A stretch of 64,000 bases of DNA, from assembly GCF_009900745.1 (NCBI RefSeq), contig NZ_WXVU01000011.1:62001-126000 (forward strand). The letters are read 5' to 3'. A program made the translations under genes and the position numbers. This DNA comes from Chryseobacterium sp. c4a. GTDB taxonomy: Bacteria; Bacteroidota; Bacteroidia; Flavobacteriales; Weeksellaceae. The notes beneath the pieces are model-generated. The model saw nothing but the letters and a program-made list of their open reading frames with translations. It searched no databases and had not been told where the DNA came from. Below are positions 39,953 through 49,113 of this stretch, in pieces; position 1 is the stretch's first letter; each line of letters starts with the position of its first letter.

Positions 39953-40364
39953 GATAAATCAACATTTATGAAGTTTTAAATATAGAAAAAAAATTATTAA
40001 AACAACCTTAATCTCCCTAAAATTGATGAGTTCTCTCCATTTCAAATTGATCTATTCTTTCCCACTTTAGACCTAGACAAAATTGACAATATGGTTTTAA
40101 TAATTTAATAAATCCATGAATTTATTACCATCAAAATATCTGTATTATCATATTAATTACAGATAAGCCAAAAGTCACTTCTCATAGATTTAAATAGTAA
40201 TAACTCTCTAAAGTGTTATATATCAAAAAGAAAAATTATTAGAAGGTATATCCCCATAATTCTAAACAGCATTAAATACACAACTTTCGTTGTTTTGTGG
40301 TACTTTATAGTATGTTTTTGTAATTTTACGGGCTAAATAATAAAAACTAGACCTTTACATTCAA
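39953..40364. other. AT-rich divergent intergenic region
   Basis: 412 bp between the XRE gene and the DUF262 gene. No RNA gene, repeat or clear promoter was seen. A loose candidate is TATGTTTTTG near 40312, which has two extra Ts against the consensus. Confidence 0.4.
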
Positions 40365-42209
40365 ATGGATAACAACACTTTGATAACAGGAAAAAAATAT
40401 ATAAAAGATATATTTAGTCCTGAACAATTCTACAACATTCCGGAATACCAAAGACCCTATGTTTGGGGAGTAGATCAAATTGAAAACTTTCTGGATGACA
40501 TAGCCAATGCTTTGGAAAATAACAAAGAAAAAGAATACTTTCTAGGTTGTATGATTTGGAATACACGTGAAAATGTGGCTAATGAAATTAAATATAAATT
40601 TCAAGATATCTTAGATGGTCAACAGCGTTTCTTAACCCTCTTCTTATTACACGCATCTTTACGTAATCTCTCTAAAAGTATTGATTTGAAAAAAAGTGTT
40701 CAAAAAAAACTAATACAAGAAGCAGATGAGTTTAATAATGTTCCGGCGAGACATAGAATAGAATTTGATATTAGAGATGATAAAGAATTCATTGATAGTT
40801 ATATCATAAGTGAAGTTGAACTAAATTTTGCACAGCTAGAACAAATTACTAATAATCATGAAAACAGTACCTCTGTAAGAAATTTGGCGAATGGACTCAG
40901 CATTATATTAAATTGGTTTCGTAATAAGGAAAAAGAAAATCCGGAAGAGTTTCAAGTATTCCTGACGGAGTTTTATAAATACTTATCAACAAAAGTTTTA
41001 GCGCTTTATTTAGCGACACCCAATAATCTTGATGATGCCTACAATCTCTTTACCGTACTCAATAGCAGAGGCTTACAATTGCAAATGAGTGATATATTAA
41101 GAGCGCAAAATCTTAGGGTCATTACAGATGACAAAATAAGACGGGAATACGCAAATAAATGGTCTGATTTTGAAAATAAAATAAATCTTCCCTATAAATC
41201 TTTTGATGAATTTTTATGGACAGTTGTATTTATAAAAATGAAATATAAAAGTGACGATAACCAAAGTTTGACAAAAGCTTTTGATTATATGTTCAAAAAA
41301 GGGATTATTATTAAAGGATCAGAAACATTAGATTTAATTGAAAAATACCTTAAACATTTTATTGCATTAAATAATTCCAGTATCAATAGTAAAGAATCGG
41401 CAAGTTTATTTTTTAATATAAACTTTATCCTTTCCAGTGTATACGGTTCCCAGTATTTAACCCCATTAATGCATTTTAGAGAAGTTTTTGGAGATCATAA
41501 TATTATTGAATTTCTCATTAAAATTGACAATCTATATTCTTTGAGCTGGCTTTTGGGGAGAAGACAATCCATGACAAGAACATTTAATATCCTGAAAAAA
41601 ATAGATTTCTATGGTGATAAAATTAACAATAAAGAAATAACTGTTGAAGAAGGAAGTGCTTTAATGATTAATGACAATTGTTTACAATATGAATATTTTG
41701 ATGAAAATATAAGCTCAGAAAAACCTTTGGATATTAATGATTTAGAATTAAGTTTAAAGAATGATAAATGGGGTGGTTTTAGTGGAACGAAGGTTAATAA
41801 AACCAGATATATCTTATTAAAATTAGATTTATTAATGGGAAATAAGACCAATCAACTTCAATACAATAAGAGCTCATCAAGTATAGAACACTTATTACCA
41901 CAAAAAATTGAAAATACACTATGGTCAGTAGATTCTGATTTCCATAAGGAATGGCTTCACAAAATCGGCAATCTTGTGCTGATCGACAGAAATAAAAACT
42001 CTTCTTTAAGCAACAAAGATTACGAAACTAAAAAAAATAAATATAAAGGAGCAATTGAAGCTAGAGCTAACACCAATTTCGTTTTAATGAACTATAATGA
42101 ATGGAATAAAGACTCTATCATTTCTAATCAAAATAGAGTCATTGATCTGATTATGAAATACTATAGAGGAAATTCTCTTAAAACATTTTTAGAATTGAAA
42201 AAAAATTAA
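40365..42209 (+). CDS. DUF262/DUF1524 (GmrSD-like) restriction protein
   Basis: 614 residues. The N-terminal DUF262 (ParB-like NTPase) domain shows 'IPEYQRPYVWG' and 'ILDGQQRFLTLFLL'. The C-terminal DUF1524 HNH-type nuclease domain shows 'SIEHLLPQ' and 'HKIGNLVLIDRNKNSSLSN'. Proteins of this architecture include the type IV enzymes GmrSD and BrxU, which cut modified phage DNA. Both catalytic regions look intact. It has its own terminator and sits beside a type I system, which supports a defence role. Confidence 0.85.
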   Translation: MDNNTLITGKKYIKDIFSPEQFYNIPEYQRPYVWGVDQIENFLDDIANALENNKEKEYFLGCMIWNTRENVANEIKYKFQDILDGQQRFLTLFLLHASLRNLSKSIDLKKSVQKKLIQEADEFNNVPARHRIEFDIRDDKEFIDSYIISEVELNFAQLEQITNNHENSTSVRNLANGLSIILNWFRNKEKENPEEFQVFLTEFYKYLSTKVLALYLATPNNLDDAYNLFTVLNSRGLQLQMSDILRAQNLRVITDDKIRREYANKWSDFENKINLPYKSFDEFLWTVVFIKMKYKSDDNQSLTKAFDYMFKKGIIIKGSETLDLIEKYLKHFIALNNSSINSKESASLFFNINFILSSVYGSQYLTPLMHFREVFGDHNIIEFLIKIDNLYSLSWLLGRRQSMTRTFNILKKIDFYGDKINNKEITVEEGSALMINDNCLQYEYFDENISSEKPLDINDLELSLKNDKWGGFSGTKVNKTRYILLKLDLLMGNKTNQLQYNKSSSSIEHLLPQKIENTLWSVDSDFHKEWLHKIGNLVLIDRNKNSSLSNKDYETKKNKYKGAIEARANTNFVLMNYNEWNKDSIISNQNRVIDLIMKYYRGNSLKTFLELKKN

Positions 42210-42225
42210 TTTATTTTTCCAGCAT

Positions 42226-42253
42226 AAAAAACCGCTTTTTTAAGCGGTTTTTT
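42226..42253. terminator. Terminator after the DUF262 gene
   Basis: A perfect 12-bp stem (AAAAAACCGCTT / AAGCGGTTTTTT) with loop TTTT, ending in a T-run. It lies between convergent genes. Confidence 0.88.
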
Positions 42254-42288
42254 ATTAAGTATCAATACACAAAAATAAATCATAAAAC

Positions 42289-44760
42289 TTAGCTCCCCGA
42301 TCCCGGCCCATTCAAATACTCATTACTAATATCCTTCTCCTTTTTAAAATCCATCTTCCCAAACTTATAGCTGAAGCTGATCCCGAAAGAACGATACGGT
42401 AATTCTCTTACAGAATAAGAATCGTAATCTCCGGTGCTCACAGTGGTTACCTGCTTGATGTATTTATTGAACGGATTGGTAATGGTAAAGCCTAAACTTG
42501 CCTTTTTATTCCAGAATTCTTTTCTACCGGCAAAGGTATAGGTGATAGATTGAGGATTTTTCCCTTGAATATTTTTAGCGGTGGAGTTATAATTTCCGAA
42601 TACTTCCAGAATAAAGTTCTTTGGAAACTGATAATTAAGATTCAGGTTCGCACGGTACCGCATTCCCATATCCAAGTTTCCTACATAAATATGGCTTACA
42701 ATATATCGGTGAAATACCATGATATTACTTCTCAGATTCAGTTTGTTCTGGAAAAATGGGAGTGATAGAGAGATAATTCCGCCGGAGTTGTATTCTTTCC
42801 CGATATTATCTCTTGCGGTTACCGATACATTCGTGTACTCCGTTCCATTGGCTGTAAAAGTAGGATAAAAAGTGGTAATTTGTTTTAAATCCTGACTGTT
42901 GATTCGCTCAACAAGGGATAAGGAGATATTCCCTCCATTCGTAAAGTTTTTCGTGTACCCAAGTTCCATATTATCTCCGATTTCAGGCTTCAGCGCCGGA
43001 TTTCCTGTGGTAATATTGTGTGGATCACTGAAATTAAGGAAAGGATTGAGTTCCGTATATTCAGGACGTTCCAATCTTCTTGTGTAGGATAGCTTCACTG
43101 TTTCACCACTATCAAATTTATGAGATAAGATGAAGGATGGAACTAATAAACCATACGATGGGATGTTCGTATTTGGGAAATCTATTTTAAGGGTTGTGTA
43201 TTCATATCGCAAACCCGCTCTTACATCCAGCCAGTTCAATAGTTTAAACTTGGAAGAAAAATAGGCCGCATAAACTCCCATATCATAATTTAAATGATAA
43301 GACTGCAAAGGATCTGTTTCATATTGCCCGGATGAAGTATTCAGAACATGAACATCCGTGGCATTGGTAATATGTTGCTGTACCGTTTTAAGCCCCATTT
43401 CAAAGGTAACATTATCATTCAGAGGATGAACATAATCTACTGAGATATTGTGGCTGTTATCCGTTCCCGGATTACTTCCTGAAATACCATTGTAAGGCGA
43501 AGCTGCTCCTGATAAACTTTGAGTCTGAAAATAACTGCTCTTCGGTGAACCATAACTGAACACATAGTCTGCCGTAAGCTCCTGCCCTTCTTTGGCAAAG
43601 GTTTTTCTAAAACTCAGGCTTCCATCTATAGAACGAACCGAGGATTGATTATCCGAAGTCCTGGATCCGATGATTGAAGAAACATTGGAGGTATTATAAT
43701 CGGTAATATACTGTTGCTGATTGATTAATCCGGTACTTTTATTGGAGAAACTGTTGAAAGATAGCGAACCGCTTAATGAACTGCTTTTATTCAAGCTCCA
43801 GTCGAAGCCTAAACCTGTACGGTAGCCATGTCTTTCAAAATCAGTATAACCATCCTGTAACAAATGCGTGCTGGTATTGGAAGAAGCATCTCTTGAAGTT
43901 CTGTCCTGTGAAAAAGGAGTTTTGGCTTTTAACTGAGCATTCCCGCTAAAGAAAGCATTCATGCTGAAGCTATTATTCTTATAATTCAGATTCAGAGATC
44001 CTGTTTCAAATAAAGTTCCGCCCGTGGCATTGATACTTCCATTGATTCCCCTTACCTTATTATCCTTTAAAACAATATTGATAATTCCACCCGTCCCCTG
44101 AGCATCATATTTAGCTCCCGGACTGGAAACCACTTCAATACTTTTAATCTGACTCGCCGGAATGGAAGCCAACGCATCAGCCAAACTGTTTCCAAATATA
44201 CTGGACGGCTTTCCGTTAATCAAAAACCTGATATTAGCATTTCCCTGAAGCTCCACATTTCCATCCGCATCCACCGTCACCTGAGGGACTTTTCTCAGCA
44301 CATCAATAGCCGCTCCATTCTGAGAAGTCACATCATTAGCCGCATTAAAAACGATTTTATCCACCTTATTTTCAATAACCGCCTTTTTACCAACAATGGT
44401 TACGCCTTCTATTACTGTTTCTCCATTCGTTAATTGAATATCACCAAGAGTAATCGTTATATTATTATCGCCAAGTTGAACATCTGACGTTGTTTTATTT
44501 TTATACCCTGCATAAAAAACAGCCACTTTATAAGTTCCGGAGGCAATATGATCGATAGAAAACTCTCCTTTTTCATTGGAAGTAGTTCCGTTTACTTCTT
44601 TATTATCCTGATTGAAAAGTCCGATACTGGCATGATCTATTGATTTCCCTGTCTTGGAATCTACAATTCTTCCGCTTATTTTCCCCTGCCCAGCTCCCTG
44701 CTGAGCGTTCACCAAACCTATCGAAAAAAGCATGGCTGCTAAAATTGTTACTTGCTTCAC
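42289..44760 (-). CDS. TonB-dependent receptor-type outer membrane protein
   Basis: About 823 residues from a GTG start at 44760, chosen because it gives a normal signal peptide ('MLFSIGLVNAQQ' region); a TTG at 44787 is the alternative. After the signal comes a carboxypeptidase-regulatory-like domain ('GKISGRIVDSKTGKSIDHAS'), then a plug domain ('VDVLRKVPQVTVD' type, with 'GTGGIINIVLKD'). A long beta-barrel follows, of the 'outer membrane beta-barrel family' common in Bacteroidota. There is no SusD partner, so the substrate is probably not a glycan. The C-terminal end does not finish in a classical aromatic residue but in a short Gly/Ser tail. Confidence 0.87.
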   Translation of the reverse strand: MKQVTILAAMLFSIGLVNAQQGAGQGKISGRIVDSKTGKSIDHASIGLFNQDNKEVNGTTSNEKGEFSIDHIASGTYKVAVFYAGYKNKTTSDVQLGDNNITITLGDIQLTNGETVIEGVTIVGKKAVIENKVDKIVFNAANDVTSQNGAAIDVLRKVPQVTVDADGNVELQGNANIRFLINGKPSSIFGNSLADALASIPASQIKSIEVVSSPGAKYDAQGTGGIINIVLKDNKVRGINGSINATGGTLFETGSLNLNYKNNSFSMNAFFSGNAQLKAKTPFSQDRTSRDASSNTSTHLLQDGYTDFERHGYRTGLGFDWSLNKSSSLSGSLSFNSFSNKSTGLINQQQYITDYNTSNVSSIIGSRTSDNQSSVRSIDGSLSFRKTFAKEGQELTADYVFSYGSPKSSYFQTQSLSGAASPYNGISGSNPGTDNSHNISVDYVHPLNDNVTFEMGLKTVQQHITNATDVHVLNTSSGQYETDPLQSYHLNYDMGVYAAYFSSKFKLLNWLDVRAGLRYEYTTLKIDFPNTNIPSYGLLVPSFILSHKFDSGETVKLSYTRRLERPEYTELNPFLNFSDPHNITTGNPALKPEIGDNMELGYTKNFTNGGNISLSLVERINSQDLKQITTFYPTFTANGTEYTNVSVTARDNIGKEYNSGGIISLSLPFFQNKLNLRSNIMVFHRYIVSHIYVGNLDMGMRYRANLNLNYQFPKNFILEVFGNYNSTAKNIQGKNPQSITYTFAGRKEFWNKKASLGFTITNPFNKYIKQVTTVSTGDYDSYSVRELPYRSFGISFSYKFGKMDFKKEKDISNEYLNGPGSGS

Positions 44761-45164
44761 CGTGATATTAGAATTAATACAGAGCAAAGTTGGGAATCAA
44801 TTTAGTAGAAATTCTGAATTTTCTACTGAAATAGGTTTAATAGGCACAAAAGAGCTAAACAAGTAAGTGATTTTTAAGTAACAAGCTTTACGTATGAGAA
44901 GTACCTTAAATTTTTGAAAATATTTGATTTTCTTCTAAAGTAAATTTACTTATGCCGTATCATTTTAAACTAGCTTAATCGAACTAAACAGTTTTAAACA
45001 AAAACTTTTGTGGTTAAATTTTCAGAACTACTTATTGAGTTTGCTCCAACTTATCAGATGATTTCTCTAAGTTCTACGCCATTCATAATACTTTAACAAC
45101 CTTTATAGCCTATCCCCAGATAAATTTTCGTTCTTTTGCAAAAAGTTTTAATTTTTACAATAGC
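44761..45164. other. Divergent intergenic region
   Basis: About 400 bp between the receptor and the acyltransferase gene. No convincing promoter, repeat or RNA was seen. Confidence 0.4.
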
Positions 45165-46298
45165 ATGTCTAAGTTTGATGAAATCCGGTATTTCTATGAT
45201 CAGGAAGTAAATGAAAGATTGCAAAGCATAGCCCGTGATCCGATGATGAAAGCACTGATGAACTTTACTTTTCCCGGTGAGGATGAGCAGGTTTGGCTGG
45301 AACAGTTTAAAAATGTTCATTCCATAAGTGATTTTCAGCATCAGTTTGTAGCGTATGCTGTTCGTCAGATTCTTGCCAAAAGTTCTGAAGGATTAACGAC
45401 TTCAGGTTTTGATAAGCTTGATAAGAACACATCTTACCTTTATATTTCGAATCACAGGGATATTGTACTGGATACTTCCCTGCTTAACCTCGTGTTGCTA
45501 GAAAGTGGCCATATTATGACAGCTTCAGCCATCGGTGACAATCTTGTGAAAAGAAAGTTTCTGAATGTATTGGCCAAACTAAACCGGAACTTTTTAGTTC
45601 AGAGAGGGCTGTCTATTCGTGATCAGCTTAAAAGCTCACAAACCCTGTCTGAGTATATTGATATGCTGCTACACGAAGAAAATCGCTCCGTATGGATTGC
45701 ACAGCGTGAAGGTCGTGCTAAAGACGGAAATGATGCTACTCAGCAAGGTGTTTTAAAAATGCTTGCAATGGCAGCCGGAGATCAATCTCTGATCGATTAT
45801 TTTAAAACATTAAAGATCGTTCCTATCTCCATCTCTTATGAATATGATCCTACAGATTCCTTAAAAATGCCTCAACTGCTGGCACAACATAGAGACGAGG
45901 AATACATCAAAGGAAAAAACGAAGATTTCACCACTATACTCAGTGGAATTTTAGGCCAGAAAAAGAGGATTCACCTGCACGCCGGCAATGTTATTGATAC
46001 AGAGCTGGATGATATTGCCGCTACTATTGAAAATAAAAATAAACAGCTGCAAGCGATTGCACAGGTCATTGATAAATCTATCATTCAAAACTATAAACTT
46101 TGGCCTACAAAATATATAGCCTATGATCTGATCAACAATACAGATACCTATGCTTCACAATATACTGAACAGGAAAAACAATTGTTTATCCGAAGACAGG
46201 AAATGCGTATCGATCCGTCTGATCCTGTTTCTAAAGAATATTTCCTGTCGATGTACGCCAATCCTTTAGTCAATAAATTAAAGGCTGAAGAAAAGTAA
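45165..46298 (+). CDS. Glycerolipid acyltransferase-like protein (PlsC/PlsB superfamily)
   Basis: 377 residues, no signal peptide. The acyltransferase motif I is 'SNHRDIVLD' (Asn96, His97, Asp99), and a second motif resembling the glycerol-phosphate binding 'EGTRS' is 'AQREGRAKDG'. Block IV-like 'IVPISISYEYDP' follows. These fit a 1-acylglycerol-3-phosphate acyltransferase family found in Bacteroidota. The spacing His to Asp differs from the strict HX4D pattern, so the assignment to a substrate is open. It is a single gene. Confidence 0.75.
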   Translation: MSKFDEIRYFYDQEVNERLQSIARDPMMKALMNFTFPGEDEQVWLEQFKNVHSISDFQHQFVAYAVRQILAKSSEGLTTSGFDKLDKNTSYLYISNHRDIVLDTSLLNLVLLESGHIMTASAIGDNLVKRKFLNVLAKLNRNFLVQRGLSIRDQLKSSQTLSEYIDMLLHEENRSVWIAQREGRAKDGNDATQQGVLKMLAMAAGDQSLIDYFKTLKIVPISISYEYDPTDSLKMPQLLAQHRDEEYIKGKNEDFTTILSGILGQKKRIHLHAGNVIDTELDDIAATIENKNKQLQAIAQVIDKSIIQNYKLWPTKYIAYDLINNTDTYASQYTEQEKQLFIRRQEMRIDPSDPVSKEYFLSMYANPLVNKLKAEEK

Positions 46299-46308
46299 TT
46301 TCTTTACC

Positions 46309-46418
46309 CACAGATTTTCTCAAATTCGCACAGATATTTTTATAGAAAAGTACCTGAACCCTTGAAAATATTTTTTAGCCACTAATACACCATTTTTTTC
46401 GTGAATTAGTGGCTAAAA
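46309..46418. repeat. Intergenic repeat-like element with 14-bp inverted repeat
   Basis: The left part contains two 'CACAGAT' blocks. The right part is a perfect inverted repeat, TTTTAGCCACTAAT at 46373-46386 and ATTAGTGGCTAAAA at 46405-46418. This resembles dispersed intergenic sequences I recall from flavobacterial genomes. It may also terminate the acyltransferase transcript. Confidence 0.5.
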
Positions 46419-46449
46419 CAATCGCATACAAACCTTTAACTCTCCTTTA

Positions 46450-46483
46450 TTGGTGTACTTCTACCCCAGAAAGAGTATCTTCG
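46450..46483 (+). promoter_or_regulatory. Possible promoter for the AraC gene
   Basis: TTG at 46450-46452, a 23-nt spacer and TATCTTCG at 46476-46483, one mismatch from TAnnTTTG, 25 nt before the ATG. Confidence 0.4.
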
Positions 46484-46508
46484 TATTCATTATTATTAGG
46501 TACATTCC

Positions 46509-47357
46509 ATGAAAAAGATGATTCCCTCCCATCACAATCAACTGGAGAATTCAACAATCAGACTCATGCCATTATCCGTTTTCCATGAGAAAAAGGCAGA
46601 AGTTCATCGTGATGATCATTATATGTTTATTATTCAGAGAATAGGTGACTTTACGTTGGAAGTTGATTTTAAAACCATCACATTAAAAGATGCCTCTCTT
46701 TGTTTTGTAGCACCGGGGCAGATTCACCAGTATATTGATCAGAAAAATAATGATGGCTGGTTTTTATTTATAGAAGCTGAAAGTGTTTCTGAGTTGCATC
46801 GGGAAATTCTGGATCTATATCAATGGCTTCATCAATCTGTTTCTATTAAAGCTAATGACTTGCTTTTTGACTTGCTTCTCCTTCTTGAAAAAACTGAAAA
46901 AGAAACTACATTATATAGTCCATCAATAGAGACTTCACTCGCTGATGCTGCGATTGGAATTATTATTTCAAGGATTTCAGAAGAGCCAACGTTACAGATT
47001 CCACAGAAGGGTCAGAAATATAATATTACAAGACAATTCAAAAAATTTATTTCCGATCATTTTAAAAGTACCAAGCAGGTGCAGCAATATGCTCAATTAT
47101 TAAAAATCACTCCTCTTTATCTGAATGAAGTGGTAAAAGAGGTCACAGGATATCCTGCCAGCTTTTGGGTTCAACATAAAATATTGTGGGAAGCCAAACG
47201 CCTATTGGTGTATACAACCATGGATGTGAAACAAATTGCATTTGAACTAGGTTACGATGATCCGGTGTATTTTTCACGGTTCTTTAAAAAAGGAACAGGA
47301 ACAACAGCATTAGAATTCAGAGTAAAAAACCAAGATTTGTCCCATCATCACCATTAA
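46509..47357 (+). CDS. AraC-family transcriptional regulator
   Basis: 282 residues. An N-terminal cupin-like sensor domain ('LCFVAPGQIHQYIDQKN') is followed by a C-terminal AraC/XylS double helix-turn-helix at about 185-275. The second HTH carries the family signature ('VKQIAFELGYDDPVYFSRFF'). It lies 86 bp upstream of a flavin monooxygenase on the same strand and probably controls it. The ligand is unknown. It ends in a short His tail. Confidence 0.88.
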   Translation: MKKMIPSHHNQLENSTIRLMPLSVFHEKKAEVHRDDHYMFIIQRIGDFTLEVDFKTITLKDASLCFVAPGQIHQYIDQKNNDGWFLFIEAESVSELHREILDLYQWLHQSVSIKANDLLFDLLLLLEKTEKETTLYSPSIETSLADAAIGIIISRISEEPTLQIPQKGQKYNITRQFKKFISDHFKSTKQVQQYAQLLKITPLYLNEVVKEVTGYPASFWVQHKILWEAKRLLVYTTMDVKQIAFELGYDDPVYFSRFFKKGTGTTALEFRVKNQDLSHHHH

Positions 47358-47443
47358 ATAACTATCGTTTCACTTATACACTCATTATAATTTTGTCCCA
47401 TCAATTCATCACCAATATATAACAGGATTGATGCTTTAAAATT

Positions 47444-48625
47444 ATGATACAAAAACACACAAACCAACGTATTGCCATTATAGGAGCAGGATTAGGAGGC
47501 TTATGTCTTGCTCAGGGATTAAAAAAGAACGGACTAGATTGTAAGATCTTTGAAAAAGATGCAGCCATCAATACCCGAACTCAAGGATATAGAATCAGAG
47601 TGAATGAACCAGGCCGAAAAGCACTACAAACATGTCTTCCCCAGGATTTGTATACCCTTTTTATAAATACCTGCGCAACAAGCTATCGTGGCATGAATGT
47701 ACTCACTACAACTCTTGAATCTTCAAGAAACGAACTGGTAGAATCATGGAGTGATGGGATAAAAGAGATACCGGATCTAAAGCCCAACCGACTCACTCTA
47801 CGTGAAATTTTATTACAAGGATTGCAGGAAAATATCAGTTTTGGAAAAGAATTAAAAGGCTGGACAGCATTAGAAAATCAAGAAGTAGAATTATCCTTCA
47901 CTGATGGTACCAAATACATTGCTGATCTGGTCATAGCAGCTGATGGGGTACATTCTAAAATCGGATCTGAATATTGCAGAGATCAAAAAGTGAATACAGG
48001 AAATATTACGATCTACGGAAGAACATTCTATTCTCCGGAAGCTTTGAAAGCTATTTCTCCGGAACTGCAAAAAGGAACCTCTGTCATTATAGAAAATCAG
48101 TATTCACTGATTATTGATGCAATGGTATTCGACTCTTCCCGAAAAGATACATCCTCGGATCTATTGAGTCCTGTTTCCAACTATTTCTATTGGGCTTTTA
48201 TAGGAGATCCTGAAGCTTTTGGACTTTTGCAGGCTGATTTTTACAACCATTCAGGAGAAGAAATTCTTCCCATTATTCATCAGCTCACCCATGATTGGCA
48301 TTCTCAGCTGAAGGCATTGTTCAATTATGCAGATCAAAAATCATTGTCTATTAATCCTATACGCTCCTCTCTCTCCAAAGAGCCCTGGCCATCAGGAAAT
48401 ATTACCGCCTTAGGCGATGCTGTACATACCATGAGTCCAGCAGGAGGTGTGGGTGCCAATACAGCATTTATAGATGCTGCTCTTTTAACGGAAAACATAA
48501 TGACCCATAGCAATATTTCAATGGCTATAGCTGACTACGAAGATAAAATGAGAATATATAGCAATCAAGCAGTGGAAATCTCTTTACAGGGTGGAGAAAT
48601 TTTGCATGGAACCAATGAGAAATAA
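47444..48625 (+). CDS. FAD-dependent monooxygenase
   Basis: 393-residue class A flavoprotein monooxygenase. It has the FAD dinucleotide motif 'IIGAGLGGL' at residues 12-20, the 'DLVIAADGVHSKI' (DG) motif and the third FAD motif 'LGDAVHTMSPAGGVGANTA'. Related enzymes hydroxylate aromatic compounds or antibiotics such as tetracycline and rifampicin; no specific substrate can be assigned. Expression is probably under the AraC regulator just upstream. Confidence 0.87.
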   Translation: MIQKHTNQRIAIIGAGLGGLCLAQGLKKNGLDCKIFEKDAAINTRTQGYRIRVNEPGRKALQTCLPQDLYTLFINTCATSYRGMNVLTTTLESSRNELVESWSDGIKEIPDLKPNRLTLREILLQGLQENISFGKELKGWTALENQEVELSFTDGTKYIADLVIAADGVHSKIGSEYCRDQKVNTGNITIYGRTFYSPEALKAISPELQKGTSVIIENQYSLIIDAMVFDSSRKDTSSDLLSPVSNYFYWAFIGDPEAFGLLQADFYNHSGEEILPIIHQLTHDWHSQLKALFNYADQKSLSINPIRSSLSKEPWPSGNITALGDAVHTMSPAGGVGANTAFIDAALLTENIMTHSNISMAIADYEDKMRIYSNQAVEISLQGGEILHGTNEK

Positions 48626-48676
48626 AGGCAATGCTATTGTTTTTAAATAGGAACAGATAACGCTATATGACAAAAA

Positions 48677-48701
48677 AATCCCGGATCATTAATCCGGGAT
48701 T
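48677..48701. terminator. Bidirectional terminator
   Basis: AATCCCGGAT pairs with ATCCGGGATT around CATTA, preceded by an A-run. It separates convergent genes. Confidence 0.8.
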
Positions 48702-48704
48702 ACA

Positions 48705-49106
48705 TTATTTTTGATCTCTAAAAGTGAGTATTATTAATACCAATGAGCTTATAATGAAGACAGATAAAGGTATTATAAAATCTAATTTTATATGATTGTA
48801 GCGATCTATATCTAGACAACCTGTTAAAGGAATCGAGGTCATTAATAAAGAAATAAAACAAAATACCTGAAGATATCTTTCTTTATATTTTTTAGCATTA
48901 AAAAAGACAATAATAGTACCGATTACTAATGGTAAGTAGATTAATCCTTCCCATAATATATTATGTAAATGACCATAATACACTATTTCCTGAATAGAAA
49001 CGAAGGAATAAATTAATAGTGTTACCATAATAGGCAAGCCCTTTTCGTCAATAGAACAAGTAAGCAGAAAAGAAATTATTGCTATTATTTTAATACTTTT
49101 TTTCAT
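48705..49106 (-). CDS. Small membrane protein downstream of a lipoprotein
   Basis: 133 residues from the ATG at 49106, chosen because 'MKKSIKIIAIISF' is a normal N-terminus. A longer in-frame start at 49163 would overlap the upstream gene. About four hydrophobic segments are seen, with 'LLMTSIPLTGCLDIDRYNHI' between the last two. No family recognised. It begins 7 bp after the stop of the lipoprotein gene, so the two are probably co-expressed and may work together. Confidence 0.6.
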   Translation of the reverse strand: MKKSIKIIAIISFLLTCSIDEKGLPIMVTLLIYSFVSIQEIVYYGHLHNILWEGLIYLPLVIGTIIVFFNAKKYKERYLQVFCFISLLMTSIPLTGCLDIDRYNHIKLDFIIPLSVFIISSLVLIILTFRDQK

Positions 49107-49113
49107 AGTTATT

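Noticed and set aside
32240..42209. Prophage or integrative element around the restriction genes
   Set aside because: No integrase, transposase, phage structural gene, tRNA or attachment-site duplication was seen.
47444..48625. Tet(X)-type tetracycline-inactivating enzyme
   Set aside because: Only the general class A flavin monooxygenase motifs are visible; without alignment to Tet(X) substrate-site residues the specific call is not supported.
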